From positions 1 through 33,482 of the forward strand of contig JAFGVI010000080.1 in NCBI GenBank assembly GCA_016938065.1: a stretch of DNA of 33,482 nt. The letters run 5' to 3'. Position 1 is the first letter of the stretch. The number at the start of each line of letters is the position of its first letter. A program made the translations under genes and the position numbers. This DNA is from Deltaproteobacteria bacterium. GTDB taxonomy: Bacteria; Desulfobacterota; Anaeroferrophillalia; Anaeroferrophillales; Tharpellaceae. The notes beneath the pieces are model-generated. The model worked only from the letters and a program-made list of their open reading frames with translations, ran no database searches and had not been told where the DNA came from. Of this stretch, positions 7,318 through 15,455 are shown piece by piece.

Positions 7318-8751
7318 TTATAATATTGTTTCCCAGGCTTTGCCGGCCGCCAGTCGGCCCTGGTTGATGCAGTCCGGAATGCCGATACCGCGATAGCCCG
7401 CACCCGCCAGGTAGAGACCTTGCTGCTGCTCGATAATAGCATCCATTGCCTCTAAACGTTCGAGATGTCCCATAATATATTGGGGCATGCCCTGGGGCCA
7501 GCGGTAGATCCAGCTTTTCTCAGGAGGGCTGGAGATGCCCATGATTGATGAGAGCTCCTCGCGGACCATGGCGATGGTCTCCTGGTCGCCGCAGGCGGCC
7601 AGCTCCTGGCGCTGGGCGCCGCCGACAAAGGCTCGTAAGAGAACCTTTCCGGCAGGGGCTCGATGCTCCCATTTAATTGAAGACCAGGTGACCGCCATAA
7701 TCCGGCGATTGGCGATTTTGGGGACGATAAAGCCGTAGGCGTCAAGGGGGTGAGGAATTGCCTCTCGGGGAAAAGCCATTGAGACCGTGGCGGAAGAGAC
7801 ATAAGGGGTAGCCTTAAGGAGATCGGCCAGCCTGGGCAGTTCATTTTCGAGCATTGCCGCCGCGGCATAGGTTTCGGTCGTGACAATCAGAGCATCAGCA
7901 ATGGTGGGTGCGTGGTTTTCCTCGGCAAGCAACCATTTGCCCTCAGGGGTGCGGCTGATTTGTGAGATCTTGCGGTTGCAATGGATTCTGTCCTGGCCGA
8001 TAATCGCAGCCAGTTCGTTGACGAGATAGCCGAGCCCCTGTTTTAAGGAGATGAAAAAGGTTTTTTTAGGCCCCTTGGCCGGGGGTCGCTTCTTCATCAT
8101 TTCAACCATCTTTTTCTGTCGTTTAAGCATGCCGACAATGAGGCTTCCGCCATCCTGTTCCATCTCCAGAAAACGGGGGAAGGTGCTTAACAGACTCATG
8201 TTTTCAGGATTGCCGGCATGAATGCCGCCGATCAGAGGTTCGGCCATTTTATCCAGGGCCTCCTGGCCCAGACGTCGGCGGACAAATGCGGCCAGGGTCT
8301 CATCACCACTCTCCTTTTTTTTCGGAATAAAGATATCACAGGCCATTCTGATCTTGCCCGGCCAGGAGATAAGTTTGGACGCAAGAAATGGGAGCGGTTT
8401 GGTCGGCACCATCATCATCACCCCTTCCGGGAGACGGTGCAGAGCATTATTGTCGAAGACGAAGGTGCCGCTGGCCCCGGAGCTGGTGTTGAGCAGTTCA
8501 TTTTCAAGGTCGAGTTCTTTAATCAGCTGTAGAGCCCAGGGTTTTTCAACGATGAAGCAGTCCGGGCCGCCTTCAACCAGGTAGGGGTCATCTTTTTTCG
8601 TAACGATCTTTCCACCCGGGGCCGGCGCCTGTTCAAAGAGTTCAATGTCGATCGGGGTGTCGGCTTTGCGGGCCTGCAGCGTCAGCTCGTACGCTGCCGC
8701 CAGACCGGTAATCCCGCCGCCGATGATGGCTATCTTTTTTCTGGCAGTCAT
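7318..8751 (-). CDS. hemG: protoporphyrinogen/coproporphyrinogen oxidase, HemY type
   Basis: A 477-residue FAD enzyme of the HemY/PPOX family. It oxidises protoporphyrinogen IX to protoporphyrin IX (or coproporphyrinogen III in the coproporphyrin pathway), normally with O2. The N-terminal dinucleotide-binding motif is IAIIGGGITGLAAAYEL, then an acidic strand end (ELFEQAPAPGGKI). LVEGGPDCF and EPLIGGIHAGNPENMSL are conserved PPOX segments, and YLAGAGYRGIGIPDCINQG is the C-terminal FAD-binding signature. The symbol hemG follows common genome annotation for this family; it is not the flavodoxin-like HemG of E. coli. It follows hemH by 21 bases, so the last two steps of protoheme synthesis are made together. 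Oxygen dependence in a seemingly anaerobic lineage is noteworthy. Confidence 0.93.
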   Translation of the reverse strand: MTARKKIAIIGGGITGLAAAYELTLQARKADTPIDIELFEQAPAPGGKIVTKKDDPYLVEGGPDCFIVEKPWALQLIKELDLENELLNTSSGASGTFVFDNNALHRLPEGVMMMVPTKPLPFLASKLISWPGKIRMACDIFIPKKKESGDETLAAFVRRRLGQEALDKMAEPLIGGIHAGNPENMSLLSTFPRFLEMEQDGGSLIVGMLKRQKKMVEMMKKRPPAKGPKKTFFISLKQGLGYLVNELAAIIGQDRIHCNRKISQISRTPEGKWLLAEENHAPTIADALIVTTETYAAAAMLENELPRLADLLKATPYVSSATVSMAFPREAIPHPLDAYGFIVPKIANRRIMAVTWSSIKWEHRAPAGKVLLRAFVGGAQRQELAACGDQETIAMVREELSSIMGISSPPEKSWIYRWPQGMPQYIMGHLERLEAMDAIIEQQQGLYLAGAGYRGIGIPDCINQGRLAAGKAWETIL

Positions 8752-8772
8752 AGTGGTTGTTTACCAAATAAG

Positions 8773-9684
8773 TTAAAGGTTAAGCCTGCCTCTGATAAAC
8801 TGGGCGAGCATGGCGATGAAATCGTCATCGGCATTGGCCGGCCGCGAGCGGCAGAGGTTGATCTGGTGTCTGGTGCAGAAATCCTGCAGTTCCAAATCAA
8901 GATCATAGAGGGTCTCGAGGTGATCCATGCTGAAGCTTACCGGTACAATAATGAAGTTGCGCCCCCCCTCCTCTTTAAGCTGCAGGAGATGATTTTCAAG
9001 CTCGGGTTCGAGCCAGGCCCCCGGCGCCTGGCCCTTGCTCTGATAAGCCAGCGAGCTTATGCAGGTGGTGGGCAAAAGCTCTTTGACTGCCTTGATGTTG
9101 GCGCTGATTTCAACAACATAGGTATCGCCTTGCTCAAGATAGCTTTGCGGAATGTTGTGGGCAGAAAAGATAAGCCGGGTCTCTTTATCTTCAAGCTTAA
9201 AACCCCGATTGCGCGCCGTCTCAACGATTCTTGCCGCCAGCAACTGATTGTAAGCGGCCTCCCGATACCAGTTTTCCAGACGTACGAGCTGCAGATTATG
9301 GCCGGCGCTGACCTTTTCAAGGGCCTGGTAATAGGCGGCTGAACTGATGGTTGAGGAGTGGGGCGAGAGCGAGAGGGCAAAAATTTCACCGATGTTCTGC
9401 GCCATCATCTCTTTTACGACAGTTTCAATGCTGGGTTCGGCGTAACGAAAAGCAAGAAAAATCGGCAGATCACCTAGTTTCAGGGCCAGCTTATTCCTGA
9501 TTTCCCGGCAGATGGCGGGCAGCGGCGAGCCGCCGCCGATCGCCTCATATTTTTTTTCAACCCGCGACACCAACCCCGGGGGCAGGGCCTCACGACGTAA
9601 CAGCCGCTTTAAAAATGGTTCAATTTCACTGAGTTTTTCGGGGCCGCCGTAGGCCAGTAATAAAATTGCTTTTTTCATAATCAT
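8773..9684 (-). CDS. hemH: ferrochelatase
   Basis: A 303-residue ferrochelatase, which inserts Fe2+ into protoporphyrin IX (or coproporphyrin III). The N-terminus LLLAYGGPEKLSEIEPFL matches the family opening. GGGSPL follows near residue 50. The catalytic histidine is in FSAHNIPQSYLEQGD and the catalytic glutamate in FSMDHLETLYDLDLE. The length is typical of the shorter bacterial enzymes without a C-terminal membrane anchor. Two in-frame ATG codons six bases apart (9684 and 9678) are possible starts; I keep the first, which lies four bases after the stop of the CHI-like gene. It is the direct upstream partner of hemG in the minus-strand run. Confidence 0.94.
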   Translation of the reverse strand: MIMKKAILLLAYGGPEKLSEIEPFLKRLLRREALPPGLVSRVEKKYEAIGGGSPLPAICREIRNKLALKLGDLPIFLAFRYAEPSIETVVKEMMAQNIGEIFALSLSPHSSTISSAAYYQALEKVSAGHNLQLVRLENWYREAAYNQLLAARIVETARNRGFKLEDKETRLIFSAHNIPQSYLEQGDTYVVEISANIKAVKELLPTTCISSLAYQSKGQAPGAWLEPELENHLLQLKEEGGRNFIIVPVSFSMDHLETLYDLDLELQDFCTRHQINLCRSRPANADDDFIAMLAQFIRGRLNL

Positions 9685-9688
9685 TCAC

Positions 9689-10270
9689 TTATTTCCCGAG
9701 CATGCCGTCTTTCATGCCGCTGTCGGCCGGATTGCCACCCAGCCAGATAGCCCACAGAGCCTCCATGAAATCACGGCCGGGAATTGTTCCCTTGACCGTC
9801 TCATTGATTGTTACAGTGGTGCCCTGTTCCGGAATATAGCTGATCACGACTCGGTCACCGCTGACCAGATCTTTATCAAAAAAAGCGTCGAAAGTGGCGA
9901 TGCGCGGCTGCAGGCTATTCATTTTTTCCTGGGAATTGTTGAAAAAACCCTCATCCCAGCCTTTGACGATTTTATCACGGCCGACCTTACTGTGAATAAA
10001 ATGCATGATCACCTGTTTGCAGGTATCACTTTGAATCGCATTCTCGGCATTAGTGGTGGGATGGGGCAGATAGAGGGCGCAGGCGTAGATGGAAAGGAAA
10101 AACTTCTTTCGGATCCCGGCACCGTTGAGGGTGAGCTCTTCGCCGTTAAGGGTTGAGCGGTCGGCAAAATCGACCCCTTTGATGGTCAGGGCCCCGGCCG
10201 CTCCGGCGCTGAGCAGGATCAGGATCAGGGCATAAATCAGGGTGCGAAATTTCTTGGGCATGCAAGTCAT
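9689..10270 (-). CDS. secreted chalcone-isomerase-like domain protein
   Basis: About 193 residues with an N-terminal signal peptide (basic MPKKFR, then a hydrophobic LIYALILILLSAGAAGA, cleaved near the second Ala-Gly-Ala). The mature part begins ALTIKGVDF and matches the chalcone-isomerase-like fold: LNGAGIRKKFFLSIYACALYLP, FFNNSQEKMNSL, SGDRVVISYIPEQGT, and FMEALWAIWLGGNPAD at the end. Bacterial members are periplasmic or lipoprotein-like. They are not known to make flavonoids, and most bacterial ones have no assigned reaction. The frame extends to an ATG at 10282, but a GGAGG five bases before the ATG at 10270 decides for the shorter start. It lies between mqnD and hemH with gaps of 27 and 4 bases. 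Its conserved FFLSIYACALYL core suggests ligand (fatty acid or isoprenoid-like) binding rather than catalysis; that is inference. Confidence 0.83.
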   Translation of the reverse strand: MTCMPKKFRTLIYALILILLSAGAAGALTIKGVDFADRSTLNGEELTLNGAGIRKKFFLSIYACALYLPHPTTNAENAIQSDTCKQVIMHFIHSKVGRDKIVKGWDEGFFNNSQEKMNSLQPRIATFDAFFDKDLVSGDRVVISYIPEQGTTVTINETVKGTIPGRDFMEALWAIWLGGNPADSGMKDGMLGK

Positions 10271-10275
10271 GGTTT

Positions 10276-10280
10276 CCTCC
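10276..10280 (-). promoter_or_regulatory. strong Shine-Dalgarno deciding the CHI-like start
   Basis: On the minus strand GGAGG is followed by five bases and ATG at 10270. The upstream in-frame ATG (10282) overlaps the Shine-Dalgarno itself and has no comparable site, so translation most likely begins at 10270. Confidence 0.6.
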
Positions 10281-10297
10281 ATCGTGAGTGTTAAAAC

Positions 10298-11164
10298 TTA
10301 TGGGGCAAATTCGACGGTTACCGGTTTTTTGATGATACCGGCGGCCTGGCCGCGGCGGAAGAGTTCAACAATTCCTTGGCGGGCGGCTTGCGGATATTCG
10401 AGGGTGTCGCGGTTGGCGTAAAGTTTCAGGTAGCGGTCGAGCAGCGCCCGATTATTAAGAGCCGGATCATCCCTGATCTCCCGGGCCAGCAGGTAGTCAA
10501 TGACTTCTTCGCGATGCTCAAGGGCGTAGGCGATACTTTGGCGCAGCAGATCGGAGATGAGAGCGATTTTTTCCGGCCCCAGACTTTTACGGATAACGTT
10601 GCCGCCTAACGGCAGCGGCAGGCCGGTCTCCTGCCACCACCACTGGCCCAGATCAAGGACTTTGTGAAAGCCGCGCTCCTGATAGCTCAGGTTGCCCTCG
10701 TGAATGACGACGGCGGCCTCGACGATTTCATCCTTCAGGGCGGCAAAAGTGCGGCCGAAGGGGGTGATGGGAATAACTTCAGGAATGAAATCGGGGCAGA
10801 TAAGTTTGAAAACCAGATAGGCGGTGGTCGAAAAACCGGGGATTGAGATTTTTTTGCCTTTTAAATCCTCAAAACGAAGTGGTTTTTTGCTCAAAACCAG
10901 AGGCCCGTAGTTGACGCCGATGCTGCCGCCATGCGGGAGCAGCAGGTAGTTGTCGCAGATGTCGGCATAGGCATGGATTGAGACCGCGGTAATGTCAACG
11001 GCAGACGTTGCCGCGAGCTCGTTCAAGGCCATGGTGTCGTGGCGCTGATGCTCAAAAATAATTCCTTTTGTCGCAATTTTTCCTTCGAGCAGGGCATAAA
11101 ACATGAACAGGTCATCAGAGTCGACGCTGTAGGCCAGGGTCACCGGCTGCTTGGAATTAGCCAC
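10298..11164 (-). CDS. mqnD: 1,4-dihydroxy-6-naphthoate synthase (futalosine menaquinone pathway), MqnD family
   Basis: A 288-residue protein of the periplasmic-binding-protein fold used by MqnA/MqnD. In the futalosine route MqnD converts cyclic dehypoxanthine futalosine to 1,4-dihydroxy-6-naphthoate. Family landmarks are LAYSVDSDDLFMFYAL at the start, DITAVSIHAYADICDNYLLL, the glycine-rich GGSIGVNYGPLVLSKK, KKISIPGFSTTAYL, VVIHEGNLSYQERG and DLGQWWWQETGLPLPLGGNV. These match MqnD better than MqnA, although the two families are related and I could not run a profile. It starts with GTG and shares one base with the TAG stop of hom (TAGTG), so translation is probably coupled. No other menaquinone gene is in the window. 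Proximity to heme genes fits a respiratory cofactor group. Confidence 0.88.
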   Translation of the reverse strand: MANSKQPVTLAYSVDSDDLFMFYALLEGKIATKGIIFEHQRHDTMALNELAATSAVDITAVSIHAYADICDNYLLLPHGGSIGVNYGPLVLSKKPLRFEDLKGKKISIPGFSTTAYLVFKLICPDFIPEVIPITPFGRTFAALKDEIVEAAVVIHEGNLSYQERGFHKVLDLGQWWWQETGLPLPLGGNVIRKSLGPEKIALISDLLRQSIAYALEHREEVIDYLLAREIRDDPALNNRALLDRYLKLYANRDTLEYPQAARQGIVELFRRGQAAGIIKKPVTVEFAP

Positions 11165-12477
11165 TATAAATCACTCTCCATGCGAATAACCGCCGTGGCG
11201 GCGGCAATGACCGGCAGTTGATCAATTTCGGTTAAAGCGTTACGCAGATCCTGTTCTTTAGCCTTATGGGTCTGCATGACGATCGCGACGGTGTCACCGT
11301 TGTGACTGCGTCCCTGCTGAATGACCGAAGCGATACTGATGCCGTTTTCGCCGAGAATGCCGGCAATTCGGGAGAGCACCGAAGTTTTGTCGTGGGCTGA
11401 GAAGCGTAGATAATACTGGCTGATAATCTCGCTCATCGGTCGATAGGGTCGATCAATGACAGCCGCCCTCTGAAAACCGAGATCCGGGATTCTCTGCATG
11501 CTTTTATCGATGAGGTTGCGGGCAATATCAACCAGGTCGGCAACCACCGCACTGGCGGTTGCCATCATGCCGGCCCCCTGGCCGTAGTAGAGGCTTGGGC
11601 CTAAGGCGTCGGCATTGACAAAGACCGCATTAAAGACCCCATCGATCTTGGCCAGCATATGATTCTCCGGAATCATCGTCGGATGCACCCGGGTTTCAAT
11701 GCAGTCGCCCCTCTTCTTGGCAATTGCGAGCAGCTTGATTTTATAGCCGAATTCCCGGGCAAAGGCGAAATCGGCCGGTTTAATGCCGCTGATCCCTTCG
11801 ACATGAATTTTGTCAAAAGCGATCGGTGTGGCAAAGGCCAGCGAGGTTAAAATTGCAAGTTTGTGCGCCGTGTCGATGCCTTCAACGTCGAAGGTCGGAT
11901 CAGCTTCGGCATAACCGAGCTCCTGGGCTTTTTTCAAGACCTCGGTGAAATCGGCCCCCTCGTCCCCCATCCTGCTTAAAATATAGTTGCAGGTGCCGTT
12001 GAGAATGCCGCAGACCGAGTTGATCTGGTTGCCGGCCAGGGCTTCGCGCAATACCTTGATGATCGGAATGCCGCCGCCGACGCTGGCTTCATAATAGAGG
12101 TCCACCCGGTTTTCGCGGGCCAGGGCGAAAAGTTCATTGCCGTGTTTGGCGAGCAGGGCTTTGTTCGCGGTGACTACGCTTTGCCGGCTCTGCAGAGCTC
12201 GGCTGACAAAGCTGCGAGCGGGCTCGTAGCCGCCGATCAGTTCAATGATAATATCGATTTCGGGATTGCCGAGCAGCGCATTGACATCGTTGGTCAGCAG
12301 CATATCTTCGGGAAGCTTAACGCCGCGATCGCTGGTAATGTCGAGATCAGCTATTCCAGCAAGCTTAAGCTCCGCTCCGAGACGGTCACTGATCACCTGT
12401 CGGTTTTCAAGCAGAACCCTGGCGACGCCGGCACCGATCGTGCCGAAACCGATAAGGCCAACATTTATTTTTTTCAT
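11164..12477 (-). CDS. hom: homoserine dehydrogenase
   Basis: A 437-residue enzyme that reduces aspartate semialdehyde to homoserine with NAD(P)H, the branch to threonine, methionine and isoleucine. The N-terminal nucleotide-binding motif is VGLIGFGTIGAGVARVL. VVTANKALLAKHG and ASVGGGIPII follow. The family signature is ELGYAEADPTFDVEGIDTAHKLAIL, which carries the catalytic lysine region. A C-terminal ACT domain (about residues 355-437, beginning YYLRFSAHDKTSVLSRIAGIL) suggests threonine feedback. This is the normal monofunctional bacterial length. It is 40 bases downstream of the AlaC-type aminotransferase and overlaps mqnD by one base. Confidence 0.96.
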   Translation of the reverse strand: MKKINVGLIGFGTIGAGVARVLLENRQVISDRLGAELKLAGIADLDITSDRGVKLPEDMLLTNDVNALLGNPEIDIIIELIGGYEPARSFVSRALQSRQSVVTANKALLAKHGNELFALARENRVDLYYEASVGGGIPIIKVLREALAGNQINSVCGILNGTCNYILSRMGDEGADFTEVLKKAQELGYAEADPTFDVEGIDTAHKLAILTSLAFATPIAFDKIHVEGISGIKPADFAFAREFGYKIKLLAIAKKRGDCIETRVHPTMIPENHMLAKIDGVFNAVFVNADALGPSLYYGQGAGMMATASAVVADLVDIARNLIDKSMQRIPDLGFQRAAVIDRPYRPMSEIISQYYLRFSAHDKTSVLSRIAGILGENGISIASVIQQGRSHNGDTVAIVMQTHKAKEQDLRNALTEIDQLPVIAAATAVIRMESDL

Positions 12478-12517
12478 GGATAAACCCTTTTCTGGATAAG
12501 AGTATTTTTAGTCGAAA

Positions 12518-13684
12518 TTACATGATCTGGCGTAAACCGCGAATGGCCTGGCGCGTCCGGTGCTCATTTTCAACCAGGGCGAAACGGACATATTCATCAC
12601 CGTATTCACCAAAACCGATGCCCGGGGAGACTGCGACTTTAGTTTCGCGAATTAGTTTTTTGGCAAATTCAAGCGAGCCCAGCGCCTGGTACTGATCGGG
12701 AATCCGGGCCCAGGCAAACATGGTCGCTTTGGGCTTTTCAATCTTCCAGCCGATGCGGTTAAGGCCGTCACATAGAACATCGCGGCGTTCGCGGTAGACG
12801 TTAACGATCTCCTTGACGCAGCTCTGGTCGCCTTTTAAGGCTGAGATCGCGGCAATCTGAATCGGCTGGAACATGCCGTAATCAAGATAACTTTTGATTC
12901 TGGTCAGGGCGTGAATCATACGCTGATTGCCGACACAGAAGCCGACCCGCCAGCCGGCCATGCTGTAGCTTTTCGAGAGCGAGACAAATTCAACGGCGAC
13001 ATCCCGAGCCCCCTTGATCTGCATGATCGAGGGCGCCTTGTAGCCGTCAAAGGTCAGATCGGCATAGGCAAAATCGTGGACGACGAGAATGTCATTCTCT
13101 TTGGCATAGTCGATGATTTTCTGGAAAAAATCGAGATCGATAACCGAGGTCGTCGGATTATGGGGAAAGCTGATGATCATCATTTTGGGTCGCGGCCAGG
13201 TGAGTCTGGTCGCGGCCTGCAGATCATCAAAGAAATCGCGTTCCGGAGAGAGCGGGATACTGCGCAGATCGCCGCCGGCAATGATTACCGAGTAGGGGTG
13301 AATCGGATAGGCGGGTGAGGGGACGAAAACGACATCGCCGGGATCAATCGTCGCCAGGGCCAGGTGTGCCAGGCCTTCCTTGGCGCCGATTGTCGCAATG
13401 GCTTCACTCTCGGGATTTAAGGTTACAGCGAAGCGATTCTGGTACCACTCACAGATGGCATCCCGCAGTTTGGGCACCCCGCGTGAGACTGAATAGCGAT
13501 GGTTGCGCGGGTTATAAAGGGCTTCCGAAGCTTTGTCGACGATATGCTGCGGGGTGGGCAGATCGGGGTTGCCCATACCGAGATCGATAATATCTTCACC
13601 CGCCTGCCGGGCCTTCATCTTGAGCTCGTTGACGGTGGCGAAAACATAAGGGGGCAGGCGTTTAATACGGTTGAACTCTTCCAT
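12518..13684 (-). CDS. alaC: PLP-dependent aminotransferase, AlaC type (glutamate-pyruvate)
   Basis: A 388-residue class I/II aminotransferase. The N-terminus [20 protein letters not shown] and [12 protein letters not shown] are characteristic of the AlaC/YfdZ alanine aminotransferase group. [14 protein letters not shown] binds the cofactor phosphate side, SFPHNPTT follows, and Lys238 in [15 protein letters not shown] forms the Schiff base. The C-terminal substrate arginine lies in [13 protein letters not shown]. The likely reaction is pyruvate + glutamate to alanine + 2-oxoglutarate; in organisms lacking other enzymes, relatives also act in methionine or lysine-family amino-acid synthesis. 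It is often found directly upstream of hom in deltaproteobacteria-like genomes, as here (40-base gap). Confidence 0.9.
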   Translation of the reverse strand: MEEFNRIKRLPPYVFATVNELKMKARQAGEDIIDLGMGNPDLPTPQHIVDKASEALYNPRNHRYSVSRGVPKLRDAICEWYQNRFAVTLNPESEAIATIGAKEGLAHLALATIDPGDVVFVPSPAYPIHPYSVIIAGGDLRSIPLSPERDFFDDLQAATRLTWPRPKMMIISFPHNPTTSVIDLDFFQKIIDYAKENDILVVHDFAYADLTFDGYKAPSIMQIKGARDVAVEFVSLSKSYSMAGWRVGFCVGNQRMIHALTRIKSYLDYGMFQPIQIAAISALKGDQSCVKEIVNVYRERRDVLCDGLNRIGWKIEKPKATMFAWARIPDQYQALGSLEFAKKLIRETKVAVSPGIGFGEYGDEYVRFALVENEHRTRQAIRGLRQIM

Positions 13685-13804
13685 GAGTACTATCTCTCCA
13701 TTGTTTTATTTGATGAAGGTCGTTTGGTTGTGATTGAGAAATGCCGTTGTTCGGTTTATCCTTATACTGGTTGCATCAGCTCATAGCATGTTTATTCGGC
13801 TTTT

Positions 13805-14293
13805 TCAATTGTTCGTTGCCCGGCTGCCCGGGTAACCGGGGTCGATCTTATTTGAATTGCTGCGCGCGGCCCGGTTGGCCAGTTGATCGCAGGTCTCATT
13901 TTCCGGATTGCCGGCATGTCCTTTGACCCAGCAGAGGTTGATCTGATGGCGATCGACCTGTTCGAGCAGGCGTTGCCAGAGATCCGGATTGACGGCTTTG
14001 GCCCCGGTTTTTTTGTCTCTGATCCAGTTGTTTTTCCGCCAGCGTCGGGCCCAGCCTTTAGATATGCCGTCGACCACATATTTTGAGTCACTGTAGAGGG
14101 TGACTGCGCAACTCTCTTTCAAGGCTTCAAGCCCTTTGATGCAGGCTAAGAGTTCCATACGGTTGTTAGTGGTCTCCTGAAATCCTTCGCTCAGCTCTTT
14201 GCGGTGTTCACCGTAAAGTAAGACCACCCCGTAACCGCCCGGTCCCGGGTTGCCGATGCAGCCGCCATCGGTGTAAATAGTAATCTCTTTCAT
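13805..14293 (-). CDS. rnhA: ribonuclease HI
   Basis: A 162-residue RNase HI that cleaves the RNA strand of RNA-DNA hybrids using two metal ions. All catalytic residues are present: Asp9 (YTDGG), Glu47 (NNRMELLA), Asp69 (YSDSKYV) and Asp136 (CDQLAN), plus His126 in KGHAG. The basic protrusion (WARRWRKNNWIRDKKTG) typical of the E. coli-type enzyme is present at 81-97. The last 15 or so residues are a non-conserved polar tail. It follows dusB by about 30 bases and is separated from the aminotransferase gene by 120 bases. Confidence 0.97.
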   Translation of the reverse strand: MKEITIYTDGGCIGNPGPGGYGVVLLYGEHRKELSEGFQETTNNRMELLACIKGLEALKESCAVTLYSDSKYVVDGISKGWARRWRKNNWIRDKKTGAKAVNPDLWQRLLEQVDRHQINLCWVKGHAGNPENETCDQLANRAARSNSNKIDPGYPGSRATNN

Positions 14294-14325
14294 TTCTAAG
14301 TCGGTAAGCCTCTATGTCTGGATAT

Positions 14326-15312
14326 TTATTTTTGTTTGAAGTCGGGGCCCTCTTCCGTCGGGACGGCAAAGAGTTCGTCAATGGCGCTTGCAAGCTCGGC
14401 AAAAGTGTTGAGGGTGAAAAGACGCTGGCGGAAGGCGGCGGCCCCGGGTAAGCCTTTGGAGTACCAGGCGAGATGTTTGCGATAGAAGAGCAGGCCGGTT
14501 TTTTCGCCATACTCACCTTTTAAGAGTTCGCCATGGCTAAAAATGGTATCGCGTTTAAGGGCTGAGTCGGGAGCCCACTCATGGTGGTACTTCAGGCGCT
14601 CTTTGATCTGCCGGAAAAGCCAGGGGCGGCCAAGGGTACCGCGGCCCAGCATAATGCCGGAGATGCCGGGCAGGTTCAGGGCTTTAATGGCGCTCTGGGG
14701 ATCGTTAAGGTCGCCGGAGCCGATAATCGGCAGGGCGGCATTCACTTTGGCATTGAGGGCGGTTTGGCTCAAGAACTGCCAGTCGGCCTGGCCGGAGAAC
14801 ATCATTCTGGCCGTGCGCGGATGGCAGATCAGGGCTTTAGCCCCATGTTCAGCGGCCATTTCGATAAATAAATTCAAGACTCTGGTCTCTTCATCCCAGC
14901 CGTTTCGCACTTTGATGGTGTAGGGAATCGCCGGGGCTCGATTAAGGGCCCGCATAATTGCTTCAGCCCGGGCGGGTTCGCGGAGCAGGGCCGCTCCGGC
15001 CCCGGTTTTAACCACCTTTCTGACCGGACAACCCATATTGATGTCAATCAGCTGGGCGCCTGCGGCCAGGGCGATCAGCGCCGCATCTCGGATGATCTCG
15101 GGCTCGGCTCCAAAAAGCTGGGCCCAGTAAGGCTGGTCGCTGCGATCCGGGGCCAGCAGAATTTGGCTTTTACGGTCACCGTAGGCCAAACCTTTGGCGC
15201 TGATCATTTCACTGACGGCCAGATCGGCACCCCAAAAGCGGCAGATGCGGCGAAAGGGGCGGTCACTCAAACCTGCCATCGGAGCCAGGATTATCGGTTT
15301 TTGGCTGAACAT
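14326..15312 (-). CDS. dusB: tRNA-dihydrouridine synthase, DusB type
   Basis: A 328-residue FMN enzyme reducing uridines of tRNA to dihydrouridine. The TIM-barrel opening is PIILAPMAGLSDRPFRRICR. The catalytic cysteine is Cys95 in the hallmark DINMGCPVRKVVKTGAG. TIKVRNGWDE, ALICHPRTARMMFSG and IIGSGDLNDP are FMN/substrate loops. IMLGRGTLGRPWLF ends the barrel, and a helical C-terminal domain (about 245-328, LFYRKHLAWYSKGLPGAAAFR) binds tRNA. Assignment to DusB rather than DusA or DusC rests on overall length and these motifs. It is the first gene of the minus-strand run, facing uppS across 143 bases. Confidence 0.94.
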   Translation of the reverse strand: MFSQKPIILAPMAGLSDRPFRRICRFWGADLAVSEMISAKGLAYGDRKSQILLAPDRSDQPYWAQLFGAEPEIIRDAALIALAAGAQLIDINMGCPVRKVVKTGAGAALLREPARAEAIMRALNRAPAIPYTIKVRNGWDEETRVLNLFIEMAAEHGAKALICHPRTARMMFSGQADWQFLSQTALNAKVNAALPIIGSGDLNDPQSAIKALNLPGISGIMLGRGTLGRPWLFRQIKERLKYHHEWAPDSALKRDTIFSHGELLKGEYGEKTGLLFYRKHLAWYSKGLPGAAAFRQRLFTLNTFAELASAIDELFAVPTEEGPDFKQK

Positions 15313-15455
15313 GGGGCCTTTTACATCTTTCAGGACGGCAGTTCAACTTTTTCTTGACATGTTTTCCGCCGGCAGGGTATTTCTCTCGATTCTGCGGGAT
15401 CTTTGGGAAAAGGCTTGCAACCCGGGCGCTGATAATATAGAAGTACGGCGCAAAA
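15313..15455. promoter_or_regulatory. divergent intergenic region between dusB and uppS
   Basis: These 143 bases separate the two divergent gene runs and so should carry promoters for both. On the plus strand a perfect TTGACA lies at 15354-15359 with only a poor -10 (TATTTC) 18 bases on. A second AT-rich GATAATATAG lies at 15431-15440. On the minus strand TTGAAC and TGTAAA occur 15 bases apart but very close to the dusB start. None is strong enough to call singly. Confidence 0.35.
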
